DNA from: Thozetella sp. PMI_491
Taxonomy: Eukaryota; Ascomycota; Sordariomycetes; Chaetosphaeriales; Chaetosphaeriaceae
Assembly: GCA_021432635.1 (NCBI GenBank)
Contig: MU270057.1
Location: forward strand, 62,001-126,000
Length of the DNA: 64,000 nucleotides
Direction of reading: 5' to 3'
The notes under the pieces are model-generated. The model saw only the letters and a program-made list of their open reading frames with translations, was not told where the DNA came from and did no database searches. Position numbers and translations under genes: made by a program. Of this stretch, positions 1 through 11,080 are shown one piece after another (the stretch's first letter is position 1; each line of letters starts with the position of its first letter).

Positions 1-228
1 GGGAGTGAGGACCTGACGAAGCCTTCTCCGCTCATCGACGGGTACCAAATTGTCAACGCAGCGGCAGTGGTCCTAGCCGTGCCCATATATCTGCTTTTTC
101 TCAAGCCTGCAACGCTTTATTTACAATCCATTGACGTGTCTGCGTGGAGGATACGGCACTCAGATGGCGCGTCTCCGATGACGTATGAGATGGTGGGAAC
201 TCGAGATGACGATGAGCACGAAGCCTGA
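1..228 (+). CDS. C-terminal end of a membrane protein (partial)
   Basis: Frame 1 is open from the first base to a TGA at 226-228 and encodes 75 residues. It holds one clear hydrophobic segment (about residues 20-36, running AAAVVLAVPIYLLFLKP), then a polar, acidic cytoplasmic-type tail ending in DDDEHEA. The start lies outside the window. The family cannot be told from this end alone. The next gene (772-1779) is on the same strand and is also a membrane protein with an acidic tail, so a related or paired function is possible but not shown. Confidence 0.6.
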   Translation, partial: GSEDLTKPSPLIDGYQIVNAAAVVLAVPIYLLFLKPATLYLQSIDVSAWRIRHSDGASPMTYEMVGTRDDDEHEA

Positions 229-771
229 TCCGCTCCACTTTGCGGGAGCCGCAATAGAGCTTGATTCCTTTAGAGGGGCCGATCCTTACAGATAGACAGC
301 AGGAATTATCAGCAAGGCTGGTTGCTTAATACTTACATAGGAGGTAACAAGGGAATAGACCTCTGCTCCTCCTGCCTTGGAAAGCGCGAAGCTCCTGGCG
401 ACATGTATATACCCAAGAATGAACAGGCCATGGAGGCCTTCTTTAGCACAACGCTTATCACGTCTCATAATGATTTGTGCGTTTAGTGGGCCATGTCATG
501 GCTAGGGCCTGCTACGTCGTGCTGCTATTTCGAGAAATCCGGAGAAGGTGGGGCTCCTCGGCAAAGACGGGCCTTAGCAGGCAATTTTACCACATCGAGA
601 AATTCAGCTGGCGGCTCTGGCAAGCCTTGGAATACGAGGCTTGGCTCGCCACTGACTCACTGCCGAATTGCATACAAAGGCGGGGCCTTTCCCTGGAAGT
701 TTTACCAGGCCTGCAGCCAACTCTCCTAATTTCATCAGCAGCATTTGGAATCCAGCTTGCAGCGACCGACC
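229..771. other. Intergenic, no gene seen
   Basis: This holds the 3' flank of the partial gene and the 5' flank of the next. Open frames here lack convincing starts and overlap the following gene. Nothing else was recognised. Confidence 0.5.
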
Positions 772-1779
772 ATGGCGCTTTCACCACGCGCTCGCAGCAT
801 CACGCGGCGATGCCTTCTGTTGACCGCGTTTCTCTGCACTGCCCTCGCTATGGTCTCCATTTTCCTGACCCTCGCCGCAGGCACGCTCCAGGTCGATGGG
901 GAATATGCAACTGGCGGCCCAGGCGGCCTGTTCATGTCTGCCATCTCGGTCGTTCGCTTCGAGGGCATCATACCCAGCCTAGACGATTCGAGCCCCTCGA
1001 ATTACCTCGTCAACCTGCACTTCTTCCTTAGCGCTTTCGGATGGGAGTACCCTACTGCTTCCTGGTCGGATTCCTCGGGCATCGTGAACAGCATCGACGG
1101 CCTGACACCGGGCAAGCCGCTTACCCTGCCGAGCGATCTCCTTGTAGTAGCGCGTCGACTACGACTAGGAGAGGACGAGTACAAATGCCCGTCTTGCAGC
1201 AATGCATTCTTTGCATCATGGTCGGGGGAGCGTTTCCCCAGGACGTTTAGCACTGACCCGGTAGTATATGCATACTACCTCTCGTTTGTGACCTTCTTGG
1301 TTCTTTTCGTCAACGAATGGCTATTCCGTGCTTGGCCCGACTCCGTACGATGCCACTGCCCGAGATTTATGAAGTCCTGGTGCCCCTGCGCGAAACAGGA
1401 TGAGGACGCTACCTCGGAGGCAGTCAGAGACCGTTTCCGTGTATGGACCTCTGCGACTGCCGCCCTGCTATACGGGATTGCTCCCTTGATGCTAGCAGTG
1501 CGGGGGTGGTCGTTGGTGCGATATTTGGACAGCGTCGGCGTGGTCCCTAGCATGAATGCAAGGATCGGCAAGGGGTTCATTGGCATCAGCGCTGCCACGG
1601 CCGGTGTCTCCATCTTGGCTTTCCTCTGCGTTCTAATGCGGCGGAAGATGGGAGAAGTGAGGCCGTGGATGGAGAATCAAGATATCGATATCTTGAGCGT
1701 AGAAGAGCCAGAAGAGATCAGCACAGAGGAGGAAAGCGTGGAAAATGAAGAGGACAACCTTATACCGCATTTAAAATAG
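772..1779 (+). CDS. Four-helix integral membrane protein, unknown function
   Basis: Single exon, 335 aa. I chose the ATG at 772; the frame extends upstream only through a TTG. Hydrophobic segments lie at about residues 13-37, 163-185, 225-245 and 268-289. A long loop (38-162) between helices 1 and 2 contains a CPSC pair. A cysteine cluster (residues 194-206, CHCPRFMKSWCPC) sits between helices 2 and 3. The C-terminal tail is strongly acidic (EEPEEISTEEESVENEED). One helix, a large loop and then three helices is the layout of SUR7/PalI-type fungal plasma-membrane proteins, but I see no decisive family motif, so that is only an inference from topology. Nothing near it explains its role. Confidence 0.7.
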   Translation: MALSPRARSITRRCLLLTAFLCTALAMVSIFLTLAAGTLQVDGEYATGGPGGLFMSAISVVRFEGIIPSLDDSSPSNYLVNLHFFLSAFGWEYPTASWSDSSGIVNSIDGLTPGKPLTLPSDLLVVARRLRLGEDEYKCPSCSNAFFASWSGERFPRTFSTDPVVYAYYLSFVTFLVLFVNEWLFRAWPDSVRCHCPRFMKSWCPCAKQDEDATSEAVRDRFRVWTSATAALLYGIAPLMLAVRGWSLVRYLDSVGVVPSMNARIGKGFIGISAATAGVSILAFLCVLMRRKMGEVRPWMENQDIDILSVEEPEEISTEEESVENEEDNLIPHLK

Positions 1780-3476
1780 GTGTGGTAAGCACTGGCACTT
1801 TGATAGTCTCTAAATACGACAGTTCATTCGGGGCAAAGTATCGCGGCTCGCTTTCTCACTAAGGAGCGAGTAGTAGAGTGAGACCTCTCTGAAAGAATGA
1901 TGTCCCTATGACTGCACGTCTCCTCAGGGCCAGTCCGTACCTAGGTAGCGTCTTTCTCGTCGCATCGTAGCCTCCCCCCCAAATGAACAATCGACGTACC
2001 ACGCTAAACAATGGTAAAAGACCCACTAGGCTTTATTTTATGAAGTAAATATTCGATAAAAAACAATCAGCCAGAACACTGGTAAACATTTGCTAGCTAA
2101 CTTTTACCTATTTGAAGTCTCGGGTTAGTGTTACTGTTTAGCATAAAGTAGCTCAGCCCAGGCGCAGAAATGCCCTTTGGCTTTTGTGGGATATTTTGTG
2201 CAAATCACTTGTATTAGTTAGCCAGAACACTGACCCAGTGGCCAGCGAGCCGATTCAGGCCCTTAATATTGAAATCTCCATTGTCTAGGGAGGTGGATTT
2301 ATGGATAGGTTATTCGCACTCACTCAGCCCCAATACATAATACACTAATCTTACCCAGTATCCCTACGTTGCGCCTATAAAGTAACAGTACCGCCATGTT
2401 GACGCAATGGCTCTCTCTAACTTAAGGAACTCAGGAAGAACGAGCCCTCAGATGGCATGTGGAGGGTATTAAATATGTAGAAACTTATTAAATGGTAATC
2501 TCTTCCAAAGTAACGTCTTATCACAAGTGTCAGCTACAAATGATGCTATAGATGTTGTAACAATAATTTCTTATCCTTTCATCTACGCGAATTGTTGCCT
2601 GTGCAATGTCCGCCTTCCTTGAGTGACTCGTTCCTCACCGTGTAAGCCGACCAATAGGCTGGGAATTCATTTTCGAAGCCGCAGACCTCCGCAAGGTGGC
2701 GTATTCAGCTCTTCTTTTTGCCAACAACTCGCGTCACACGAAAAAGCCACATCTCTTTGTTCAAAACTTCAGCCCGCTGTCTTCCCCTGTCGCTCGTCGC
2801 ACCGTGACTTTGCCGGCTTGGTCTAGATTCCACTCTTGGTCGTACTGTACTACCGCGAGCGATAATAACGATTCCTGACTGTTTCCATGCTCGCCAAATA
2901 TGTTCCATGCTCGTCATCCTTTCATAGGCAATTTGGGAAGATCGCCAAGGGCTGTGGCAGTATGTCCAAGAATTGCCGATTGTGTAACAGACGGCCCTCC
3001 TAGCTAGAGAAATGAGTTTGAGCTAAGTGCTTTGGTAGCGCATTTACTTTCGTGTCCTCAGCCGAATCACAATAAATGGGAGCCCGCTGCATCACACCGA
3101 GGTTACGCCATGCGTGTTTGAGGGGCTTCCTCGCGGCTAGTTACACAATATATAGTGATGCTCTAAAATACGAGACTGGCACAAGATTGATAAGATGGTA
3201 GTCACACGACGAAAGCTCAGCCCTTCTGCCCGTCATCGGGAGAGCAAGAAATAATTCCATAGGCTATGATATTGCTCCAATTGCGAGTCGTGTCTTTATC
3301 GCAATAAGAAGTCCCCTGACCTCTTCAGCCTCAAGCCTCTCGGAGACTCAGCCCTTCAGTGATCGCCCTATAAAAAGCCTCAGCAGACTTTTAACCAAAT
3401 ATCGTTCTTTCCGCAAGTCAAGCGTCCGCATAATTATTCAAACTACTTCTTCCGAAACTTGCGCTACTTGTCCATC
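1780..3476. other. 1.7 kb intergenic, AT-rich in the middle
   Basis: About 1990-2590 is clearly AT-rich. A 12-base string (GCCAGAACACTG) occurs twice, near 2070 and 2221. No gene was recognised; short open frames at 2623-2917 look accidental. The right end is the promoter of the cysteine protease. Confidence 0.5.
3369..3376 (+). promoter_or_regulatory. TATA box of the cysteine protease gene
   Basis: TATAAAAA lies about 100 bases upstream of the chosen ATG at 3477 and follows a pyrimidine-rich stretch. The position suits a fungal core promoter with a short 5' leader. It also supports the ATG at 3477 over the in-frame TTG at 3459. Confidence 0.5.
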
Positions 3477-4395
3477 ATGAACAACGGTCAGCAGCCTATC
3501 TCTGCGACTTACGTCCACCGCCATACTCGTTATGGCTGGAAGCCCGACCGCCATGATGAACGCGACTTGATCTTTGAAGTCCATCAGAACCAGATTACCA
3601 ACCTACCGCGCTCGGTCGACCTGCGCGAATCCTGCCCACCTGTCTATGATCAGGGCCGCATTGGCAGCTGCACTGCCAATGCCATTGCTGGGGCATTCGA
3701 GTTCGATCTAAAGAAGCAGAAACTCCAGGATTTCATGCCGTCTCGCCTCTTCATCTACTACAACGAGCGCAAGATGGAAGGTTCTATCGAGAGGTATGTC
3801 CTTTCTAATAAGAGCTACCTCTCCACTTTTCGCAATACGAAGAGCGTTCAATGATGCTAATATGGATCCCTCGAATAGAGATGCTGGTGCAATGATCCGT
3901 GACGGCGTCAAGAGCGTCAACAAGCTCGGCGTATGCGCCGAGACAGAGTGGTCATATGATGACACCCCAGCTAGGAAGGACGATGATGAATGGCTGCCTG
4001 GCTCGCACGCAGCTGCGGAGCCTCCGAAATCTGCCTATGCCGATGCACTGAAACACCGCGCTGTGAGCTACCACCGCATCAGCCAAGACACTCAACATAT
4101 GAAGGTGTGTCTTGCCAGCGGATACCCCTTTGTTGCTGGCTTCACTGTCTACGCCAGCTTTGAGAGCGCCAAGGTCAAGGCAACAGGCTTGGTGCCCATG
4201 CCAGCTCCAGAGGAGAAGGAAAAGGGAGGTCATGCCGTCTTGGTGGTCGGCTATGATGACGACAAGGAGTGCTGGATTGTCCGTAACTCTTGGGGTACGG
4301 ACTGGGGTGTCAAAGGATACTTCTATATGCCGTATCACTACTTCACAAACCGGATGCTCTCGAGCGACTTCTGGACACTTCGCAGTGTTTGCTAG
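3477..4395 (+). CDS. Papain-family (C1A-type) cysteine protease without prodomain
   Basis: Exons 3477-3793 and 3879-4395; the 85-bp intron (GTATGT...TAG) splits an Arg codon. The product is 277 aa. The papain triad is visible: oxyanion Gln59 and nucleophile Cys65 in YDQGRIGSC, His224 in [12 protein letters not shown], and Asn242 in RNSWGTDWG. The helix after the nucleophile reads SCTANA, not the SCWAF of lysosomal cathepsins. The SCTANA form is what I know from compact bacterial, archaeal and some fungal C1 peptidases. No signal peptide and no inhibitory propeptide is visible, so the enzyme is probably intracellular and made in active form or controlled in another way. Family assignment is firm; substrate is unknown. 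It stands alone on the + strand. Confidence 0.9.
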
Positions 4396-6035
4396 CTGTC
4401 TTATTCAAACTAACCCCGGCTGGTCATTGAACTCAGGTGTAGAGCTGGGGAAGCCGACGTTAGCCATTGGCAGTTCGGGTGCAAAATATTTACACTGGCA
4501 ACGGCTTAGCAGCTAAACCAGTACAAGCAAACGAGCCGGTATCCCAGACACTGTCAATGAGTCAATGAATTTGCAAATCAAATATCAACCGCTTGCATAT
4601 TATAGCCCGCATCGGTGCACAGGTCTTCATGTCTAGAGCTAAGCTTATCGTGTCTGGCCTTGAAAAAATCAGTATACTCGACCCTAGCCCCCTTATTCAA
4701 TAAATTAAACTCACAACAAGGTCCTTTCCTTTATCACAGCATCTGCTGACTCATCTTAAAAGAAACCAGAGAGTCAGTAATGGGTAAATGAGAGCGGTCG
4801 CCACCTAAAGGGATAATGACACAATATGCATCATTCGATCGGGTCCAATACACCTGATATTATTGTTATAAATTCAAGGTAAATATCCTTTGTAACTCTT
4901 AAAATGCTGTCAGGCAATGACTGTTCTTCCTTGACTGCGTATGACTTGCAAGATCGCCGCGGTCATGGCTTGTTTCGCTTATTTGAAGCCGACTATCATC
5001 AATCAGGGCACAAACATAATTCTAACTAACATTTTCTCTCCGGGGTCGGCAGTATTCCGCCCTAGACTAAAGATAATTCCGTGCAAGGCGGCCTAACACA
5101 GCTACCGGTGCTATAATCGATACCTTTGTGCTCAATATTGCCAACGGATCTGCCGCTATGGCGCTCAAGTCCCTCTTGAATCGTTTGCTGTCGAGATAGT
5201 GTTTCCGGTCCTGGGGATGAAGCTGGGCATTTTTAAGCTATACGAGAGGCTACCATTGGGAGTTTCTGAGGAGCTTGCTCTATCTTCAATGTTGTTTCCA
5301 TAGATCCGGTTTGAAGGTAGCCTTAGCCATAGGAAACTGCTATCTTCTTTTCTTCTCGTCCGTAGATATTATTTATTTGCAGGAGACTACATCTTCTGTA
5401 TAAGTTTAGAGTTTTCGCACATCTTGCTAGCTTCATCTTAGCGCTGGGAATGATGCCAATACAAAGGTTCTGTCTTGCTGCAAGTGGTTCGAGTGAAACC
5501 AAGGACGGCCGAAAACGGACATTAAAACACGTCTCTCCCTCCCGTACTCGGGTCTACCACATTGTTGTAGCGAACAAGGCCGTGAGGAATGCCAGGGATT
5601 CATTTCAGATGATCAGATTAGATCGGGAGGCAACTTTGTTTTACAGGCTGTCCGTATTCGCGCTTTTAGAGGACAGACTCATATGTCGTATTGGTATCAG
5701 ATCCAGCGAGATTCTTTCTTTACAGCCGCCTGACGGTCGCGATTCCGTCACCCAAGCATTCAAATCGAACCACATTACAATTCGATCCTCGGTCTTGAAT
5801 AGTTCTATCACTGCATCGTTTGACAAAGAGTCATTCGCGACTTCCGGTCTCACTGTGACTGACCTAAACATAAGCACATTGTTATGACGCCATAAAGGGA
5901 TTCGGGAGCTAAATCCTTTGTTGTTAATGCTGATATATAACCGCAAAATGCTTCATCAATGGGCTTCCTCAGCTTAAACAGCACAATTCAATCCACCGGC
6001 TCCCAGATATTGCTTTAAGAGCTCATTTGACGATA
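4396..6035. other. 1.6 kb intergenic, AT-rich; one doubtful frame at 5450-5887
   Basis: Mostly AT-rich. An ATG-started frame at 5450-5887 (+) could encode 145 residues, but it has no domain, signal peptide or repeat I recognise and may be accidental. Nothing else was seen. Confidence 0.4.
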
Positions 6036-6654
6036 ATGCAGGTTATAGTTGCCATAATTGCTTTTCTTGGACTTCAAAGTACTGCTCTTGGGCTCCAGAG
6101 CATTCCTGGAGACAACGTCCACTGTGGCGACAGTGCATATAAAAAGCCTGACCCTCCTACCATCAAGCCGCAAGCGAATGATGCCGAGCAACGTCGAAAA
6201 CTGGGAATCCGACTTTGTTCAAACGAAACATTCCACTACCCAAATGGACACAACGAAATAACCCTCTCGCTCTCTGAGTTACAGAACGAAAGTAGCTGCA
6301 AAGGCTTTGCATTTGAAAATAGGTGCTGGAGCGGAAAGCTCGTATGCTCTAATTATAACCAATTTAGTAGAGAATACTGCTAACACTTATCAGGCCATGG
6401 CTAGTATAAACTCACTGGAGGAGTGCAAGGTAAGGTGGAGCAATCGTTCTTATTTGAGCCAAAAGTTTACTGATGTGGCTGCCAAGCGTGGAGTAAATGC
6501 AGTCTTGGATAAATGCTCGAAGGAGTGGTGGGGTGGATGGTTCGCCGAAGGCGCAACGTTTCTCCTTTTTTTCGCCACGCCTCTTGACGGAGTTGCCGAC
6601 AGTTGCCTGAGAATCCTCGCAAAGAGTTCTGGCGAAAAAGATGCGTTGGTATGA
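6036..6654 (+). CDS. Secreted protein with seven cysteines, possible effector
   Basis: Exons 6036-6341 and 6394-6654. The 52-bp intron has GTATGC, a TGCTAACAC branch site and TATCAG, and falls between codons. The ATG at 6036 is preferred over an in-frame TTG nine bases upstream. The product is 188 aa. Residues 1-20 are a typical signal peptide (MQVIVAIIAFLGLQSTALG). The mature part carries seven Cys (in VHC, RLC, SSC, NRC, EEC, DKC, DSC) and a Trp-rich patch (KEWWGGWF). Without splicing the frame stops at once after REYC, giving a 115-aa form with six Cys, so intron retention would swap the C-terminus. No family recognised. Small size, secretion signal and cysteines suit an effector or antimicrobial role, but that is inference. 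Confidence 0.6.
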
Positions 6655-7408
6655 AATATTCGCATAAAAACACATTAAATGCTTTTATATTGTGAGAATT
6701 GGGTTCCCGTTTCGCGGCAACTAGTCCCGTCGAAGTTTAAGGGAAGTGGCTAGTAGATTTTTAGATGGCGGTAATAAAGGGTAACTTGTCTTATGAATTA
6801 AAGCGGTATAAGATGTTATTTAATATTGGGTTTTTATGGGATTATTAGCGTACCTTAATCCGAAGTAAAGTAACTGTTACCTTTTACTGCAGATGTTATA
6901 CGAGGTAGCCATAATGGTGTCAAGATTTAGAATTGTAGCACTTCGATCTCTTCCAGGCAGCTTCTTAGACAGCGCGCTTTTCGATTAGTAGACTTTATAT
7001 AAGGCTAAGACGTTATATAGCGTCGTATGGCAAGCGAATCAGCAAGACAGTTCCTGACTTACTCATAGCGTCCAGCATCGTGGCCCACTCAGCTTTTGAC
7101 GAGCAGGAGCTTCTCCTGAAACTTGTTCAGATGCCTGAAGTAAGTATCCTTAAGCCTGTCGAGCAGCATGGGGCTACTTAATTTACTAAGTTCGCCGGAT
7201 TTTGGCTTGGGTACAACGACGGCAAGGAGTGAGTTGCAAACTGCGAGGCGAGGGCGAGTTGAATAAACTGTATATTAGGGACCACTAGTAACCAGCTTTC
7301 GGTCCTCTCTATGATAAAAGTTTATTGGGGATATCTCGGCAACGCTCCAAAAGCAAGCTGTAACCAAAATCTCCGTCGCTACGAACCCGCATTGATTGTT
7401 AGGAGCGG
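6655..7408. other. Intergenic, AT-rich, no gene seen
   Basis: About 6660-7060 is AT-rich and contains an imperfect inverted repeat at 6864-6888 (AGTAAAGTAAC facing GTTACCTTTTACT). The right part is the 3' flank of the minus-strand receptor gene. No gene recognised. Confidence 0.4.
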
Positions 7409-8705
7409 TCAAACTTCGAACATCTTTGGGCTTCCCACAATAGTATGCTCTCCCGCGAAATACCGCACTGAATGCGCGGATGCATACTCTGTAGATAAGC
7501 CTTCATTTGCCGTCGACGAAGCGGTCTGCGCTTTCTCGGGCCTCTGACCTTGGCCCGCCTTTTCTCTTCGACTGAAGGCCCGAGTCAGATATGGTAGGTA
7601 CGGCCTCAAAGATACGAGCATGGCGATGAGAACAGATACGCCAAGATCTGTTGCCCAGAGAAGCTCTTGACTAGATGTTAGCGGTGTACTATTTCATATC
7701 CTCTTCACCTAATCCATGGGACCAACTCACCTGCTGATGTTGTCGACAGTTGATCAAAGAAGCATCGGAAGAGTACTATGCGAACGACACAGATGGTAAG
7801 GTTCACGGAGCCCAGAGCAAAAGTTATGAACACGCTGATCTTCTTGAGCAAAGTAAGGTTCAGTGCCGCCACAACACGAAGCGGGATCAGGAAAACTGAT
7901 GGACGGTCAGCCACCATGGTAGCCGGCCAGGAGTGGCGAATTAAGGTCTTACCCATTAAATCCGATGAGAAATGCAATACCCAAGAGATAATATTGGTCG
8001 TTCCAGACGCGTGTTCTTGGCAAGACTCATCCGTCGGGTCCCTGATTGATTGGTTAGATAGTTTACGTGAGAGGCAGTTCATACGCTACAACTTACCAGT
8101 TTCGGGAGGTTGGTATACACACGAGCACAACAACTAGGAAGGTTGTTATACAGAAGACAACGACAACACTAAAGGCTACCCGAAGTGGCCACCTGATGCG
8201 AGGGAAGTCTGCCGCAAAGAGGTCCCAATAGAAGGTCAAGAGTGACAATTTGCTCAGGTAGAGACATAGGAAGGTAGGAAAGTTAGAGCTGAACCATAGC
8301 TAATGGTGTTGTTAGCCAGACCTTCTGTAACACGCCTCAAAATTGGGGTTATCGTTCATGTACCTTAGCAGCAACAGCCATTTGCTCCACGTCTACCTCA
8401 AAGTTCTCTAGTGTCATGCTGACCTCACGGTCGTAAAACCCAAGCTGCTCAAGGCGTAAATCGAGGGAAATAACGGCAACATACGACGCCCAAGCAAGGA
8501 ATATGAAAAGGTCGCTCCATATTAGGCTTCGCCTCTGGATTCGAAGCCGGAGGTAAAGCCTTGCAAAGAAGAGAACAAGCGTGACTCCTGTTAAGGTCCA
8601 CTCTAAAGCCTGCAAGATGGAGCATGCCAGAGTTAGAGGACACTCTTTAATCAAGGTATCGATTGGTGCTCATACAAATAATGACGTGGTCGACGCTTCA
8701 ATCAT
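7409..8705 (-). CDS. Pth11-like / rhodopsin-domain seven-helix membrane protein
   Basis: Six exons read from the minus strand: 8676-8705, 8364-8609, 8097-8299, 7953-8041, 7731-7895, 7409-7665. Together they give 990 bases and 329 aa in one frame. Family hallmarks are visible in order: ALEWTLTGVTLVLFFARLYLR (helix 1), SLIWSDLFIFLAWASY (helix 2), SKLSLLTFYWDLFA, RNWDPTDESC (the extracellular W/C loop), SSDLMVFLIPLRV, and LGVSVLIAMLVSLRPYL (last helix). Such proteins sit in the plasma membrane of filamentous ascomycetes. Some (Pth11) sense surfaces or hosts; most are uncharacterised. There is no CFEM domain at the N-terminus. The last intron needs an AAG acceptor; a TAG five bases upstream breaks the frame. 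It faces away from the O-methyltransferase gene across 0.8 kb. Confidence 0.82.
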
Positions 8706-9540
8706 GTTGACCTTACCGCTCGAGTAGAATCAATGTAAATTTCCAGGGGCTGAAGACCAAGAGGAAAAAGAAGGTTGGGAGACGAAGCCAAGACAAGGAA
8801 TCCAGATTTTAAAACTCCTGGGCTGAAGATAGGAATAAATTCCGACGACATCTCTAGCGCGCGACACATTAGCATGAACTTTGCTGGTAGTCACCAAAAG
8901 TCTCGACTTCTCCGCATTTGGGACAAAGAGATCAGTGATCTGAGGAACACCACTCCAAGGTGGCTCCGGGTTGAGGATGAACAGCAGCTCCTGGAAAGGT
9001 CTTCTCGGTTAGAGAATAAAGTTATGGCCTAGTCATGAACTCTGACCCGTAGTATATCGCTAGTTGCTACACTAACGCAAATGTGTATCGCCTCTGATGT
9101 CAGTTGCGCAGCTCGGCAGCCAATTTGTTCGCTTCCGCGATTATGGCGCTCGGCATGTGGATGGCCGCAGGGTCTGGCCAGGATGGCTGCGGGAGGAATG
9201 GGCCCGGGGCCGGGTAGCCGTTGTCTTGACCAGAGAGGCGGGATGCGGCCCATTTGTTATTGCCATAATCCAGGCCCGGCACTCAAGCTGCCTGAGGTCT
9301 TCTAGAATGCTTACGGACATGGAGGAATATCATTCGCTCACTACCCGAGCTCCCTACACTACTCTATTGGCTGGTCGTGCAGCTGTCTTCTTACTGGACC
9401 AGAGCTGAATGATAACCAGGGATGCCTTTCCCCGCTCTCGGACCCTCCGTAGCGATACAGTCCACGCTTGGTCCCGAAGAAACAAACAGAAAAACGCGCC
9501 GGCTCTACCTCCTACGACGAGTCAAATCTAGCGCCAAGTT
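8706..9540. other. Divergent promoter region
   Basis: 0.8 kb between the start of the receptor gene (minus) and the O-methyltransferase (plus). Open frames here lack good starts and domains. It probably holds both promoters; no specific site was identified. Confidence 0.45.
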
Positions 9541-10956
9541 ATGTCGGACCAGGGAAAAGCGAGATGGAACGAGCTCCGAGACGCTACTGAGCAGCTGAAT
9601 GCAGTGGTTGGTCAGCTATCTTGCCCCGAGGCACCCGGTGAGGACCTTGACAAGGCACAGTGCTCGCAGATCTTTGCCGCAGCCCAAAAAATTCTTGCGT
9701 TAACCAAGGATCCTTATGCCATGGGCTTTGAGGTAATTACACAGTTGTGCCTTATTACAGCAAACCGCATCTTCTGGGAGTGGGGGGTCTTCGACGCAAT
9801 TCCAATCGATGGGAGCATCTCGTACGCGGAGCTAGCGACTAAACTGGATGCCGAAGTCTCTCTTCTTGGTGAGTATCATATGTACTGGGACTTCGACCAG
9901 CATTGGGACTGGCAACGACGTATTGCTGACTGAATTCTCTTCTGGGTAGAGCGTCTAGGAGCCGTGATCGTCTCTTCCGGCGTTCTTAAACAAGTCGGCC
10001 GAGATGGAGTTGCCCATACTCCACAGTCATCCATCTTCATCAATGATCACCCGGCCGGCTTCACCGTCCACATGGGGTAAATTAACACTGTGGTTCAAGA
10101 ACTACGAGATCGCACTTACTGAGGCTTGGTAGCTGGGACAATGCCATGTCCTCGTTCTCTCACTATCCACAATACTTTCGCACTTATGGCAGAAAGGAGC
10201 CGCAGACGGAGGATCACGTACCCGTTACCTTTGCAAATGGTACCCCGGAGCTCACCTATTACGAAGTAATCAAAAGAGACCCACCCAGAATGAACGTATT
10301 TATGAGGGCCATGGCACCGCTCGAAGCCAATCAGCCCATGGCGGGTATTTATGACTTTAGCTGGCTAGTGGCTCATATTCAGAGTGAGCCAAACTCGGAT
10401 AGACTAGTATTTGTCGATGTCGGCGGTGGTGGAGGCCAGGCAATCAAGGCCATCCATAACGAATTTCCCGCTCTACCACTCCCTCGTTTTATGCTACAAG
10501 ATACCACTGAGATGATTCAGACGGCCAAGGCTCTTCAAGATCCCGAGTTACAGGATATCCAGATGATGGCCATCGACTTCCACCAGGAGCAGCCTGTGAA
10601 AGGTACTGTACAATTAGAACAAAGCACAGCTCTGCCACTAATCGGAAACAGGAGCTCTTACGTATTGGATCCGGCGCTGCTTGCACAATTACGGCGACAA
10701 AGTTGTGGTAAACATCCTTCGCAACTTGGCAGAGGCACTAGCAGAGGATAGCAGGCTATTGATACAGGAGGATATCAAAGATAGCACGCCTAACCAGGTC
10801 TCTGCCGTCGTGGACATGATGATGATCAACTTTGGTGGAAAGCAAAGAACCCTTGAGTGTTGGGAGCAAGTAATGTCCGAGGCAGGACTCCGTATTTCGA
10901 GCATCTCCAGGATCACGGGCAAGTCGATTGCAGTATTGGAGTGCATGAAGAAGTGA
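9541..10956 (+). CDS. SAM-dependent O-methyltransferase (plant/fungal type)
   Basis: Four exons: 9541-9868, 9950-10076, 10133-10602, 10652-10956, giving 409 aa in frame. Introns of 81, 56 and 49 bp have normal GT-AG ends. The N-terminal half is the helical dimerisation region typical of the family. The SAM site is VFVDVGGGGGQ (about residues 244-254). The ALTYWIRRCLHNYGD segment carries the catalytic-base His (His320), as in caffeate/aflatoxin-type O-methyltransferases. The enzyme would transfer methyl from SAM to a phenolic hydroxyl. No polyketide or peptide synthase lies in the window, so this is an orphan tailoring or detoxifying enzyme. Family is firm; substrate unknown. Confidence 0.9.
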
Positions 10957-11080
10957 GATTATCCTGATGTTGAGCGTTCGAGCGTGCTTTCCTCTCATTA
11001 ATATCAAGCACCGCAACTATGCCTCCTATTTATAATTAAGCCCATGAATTGCAACCACCTGCCGTCTTCCAATTAGATGT

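Noticed and set aside
2068-2235. A 12-base string occurring twice as the end of a small transposon
   Set aside because: Only 12 bases match, with no target duplication, inverted ends or internal similarity.
5450-5887. 145-codon ATG-started frame as a gene
   Set aside because: No domain, signal peptide, repeat or intron support, and the surroundings are AT-rich spacer.
8775-9408. Overlapping plus-strand frames as a gene before the O-methyltransferase
   Set aside because: No ATG in good context and no protein features; better explained as promoter.
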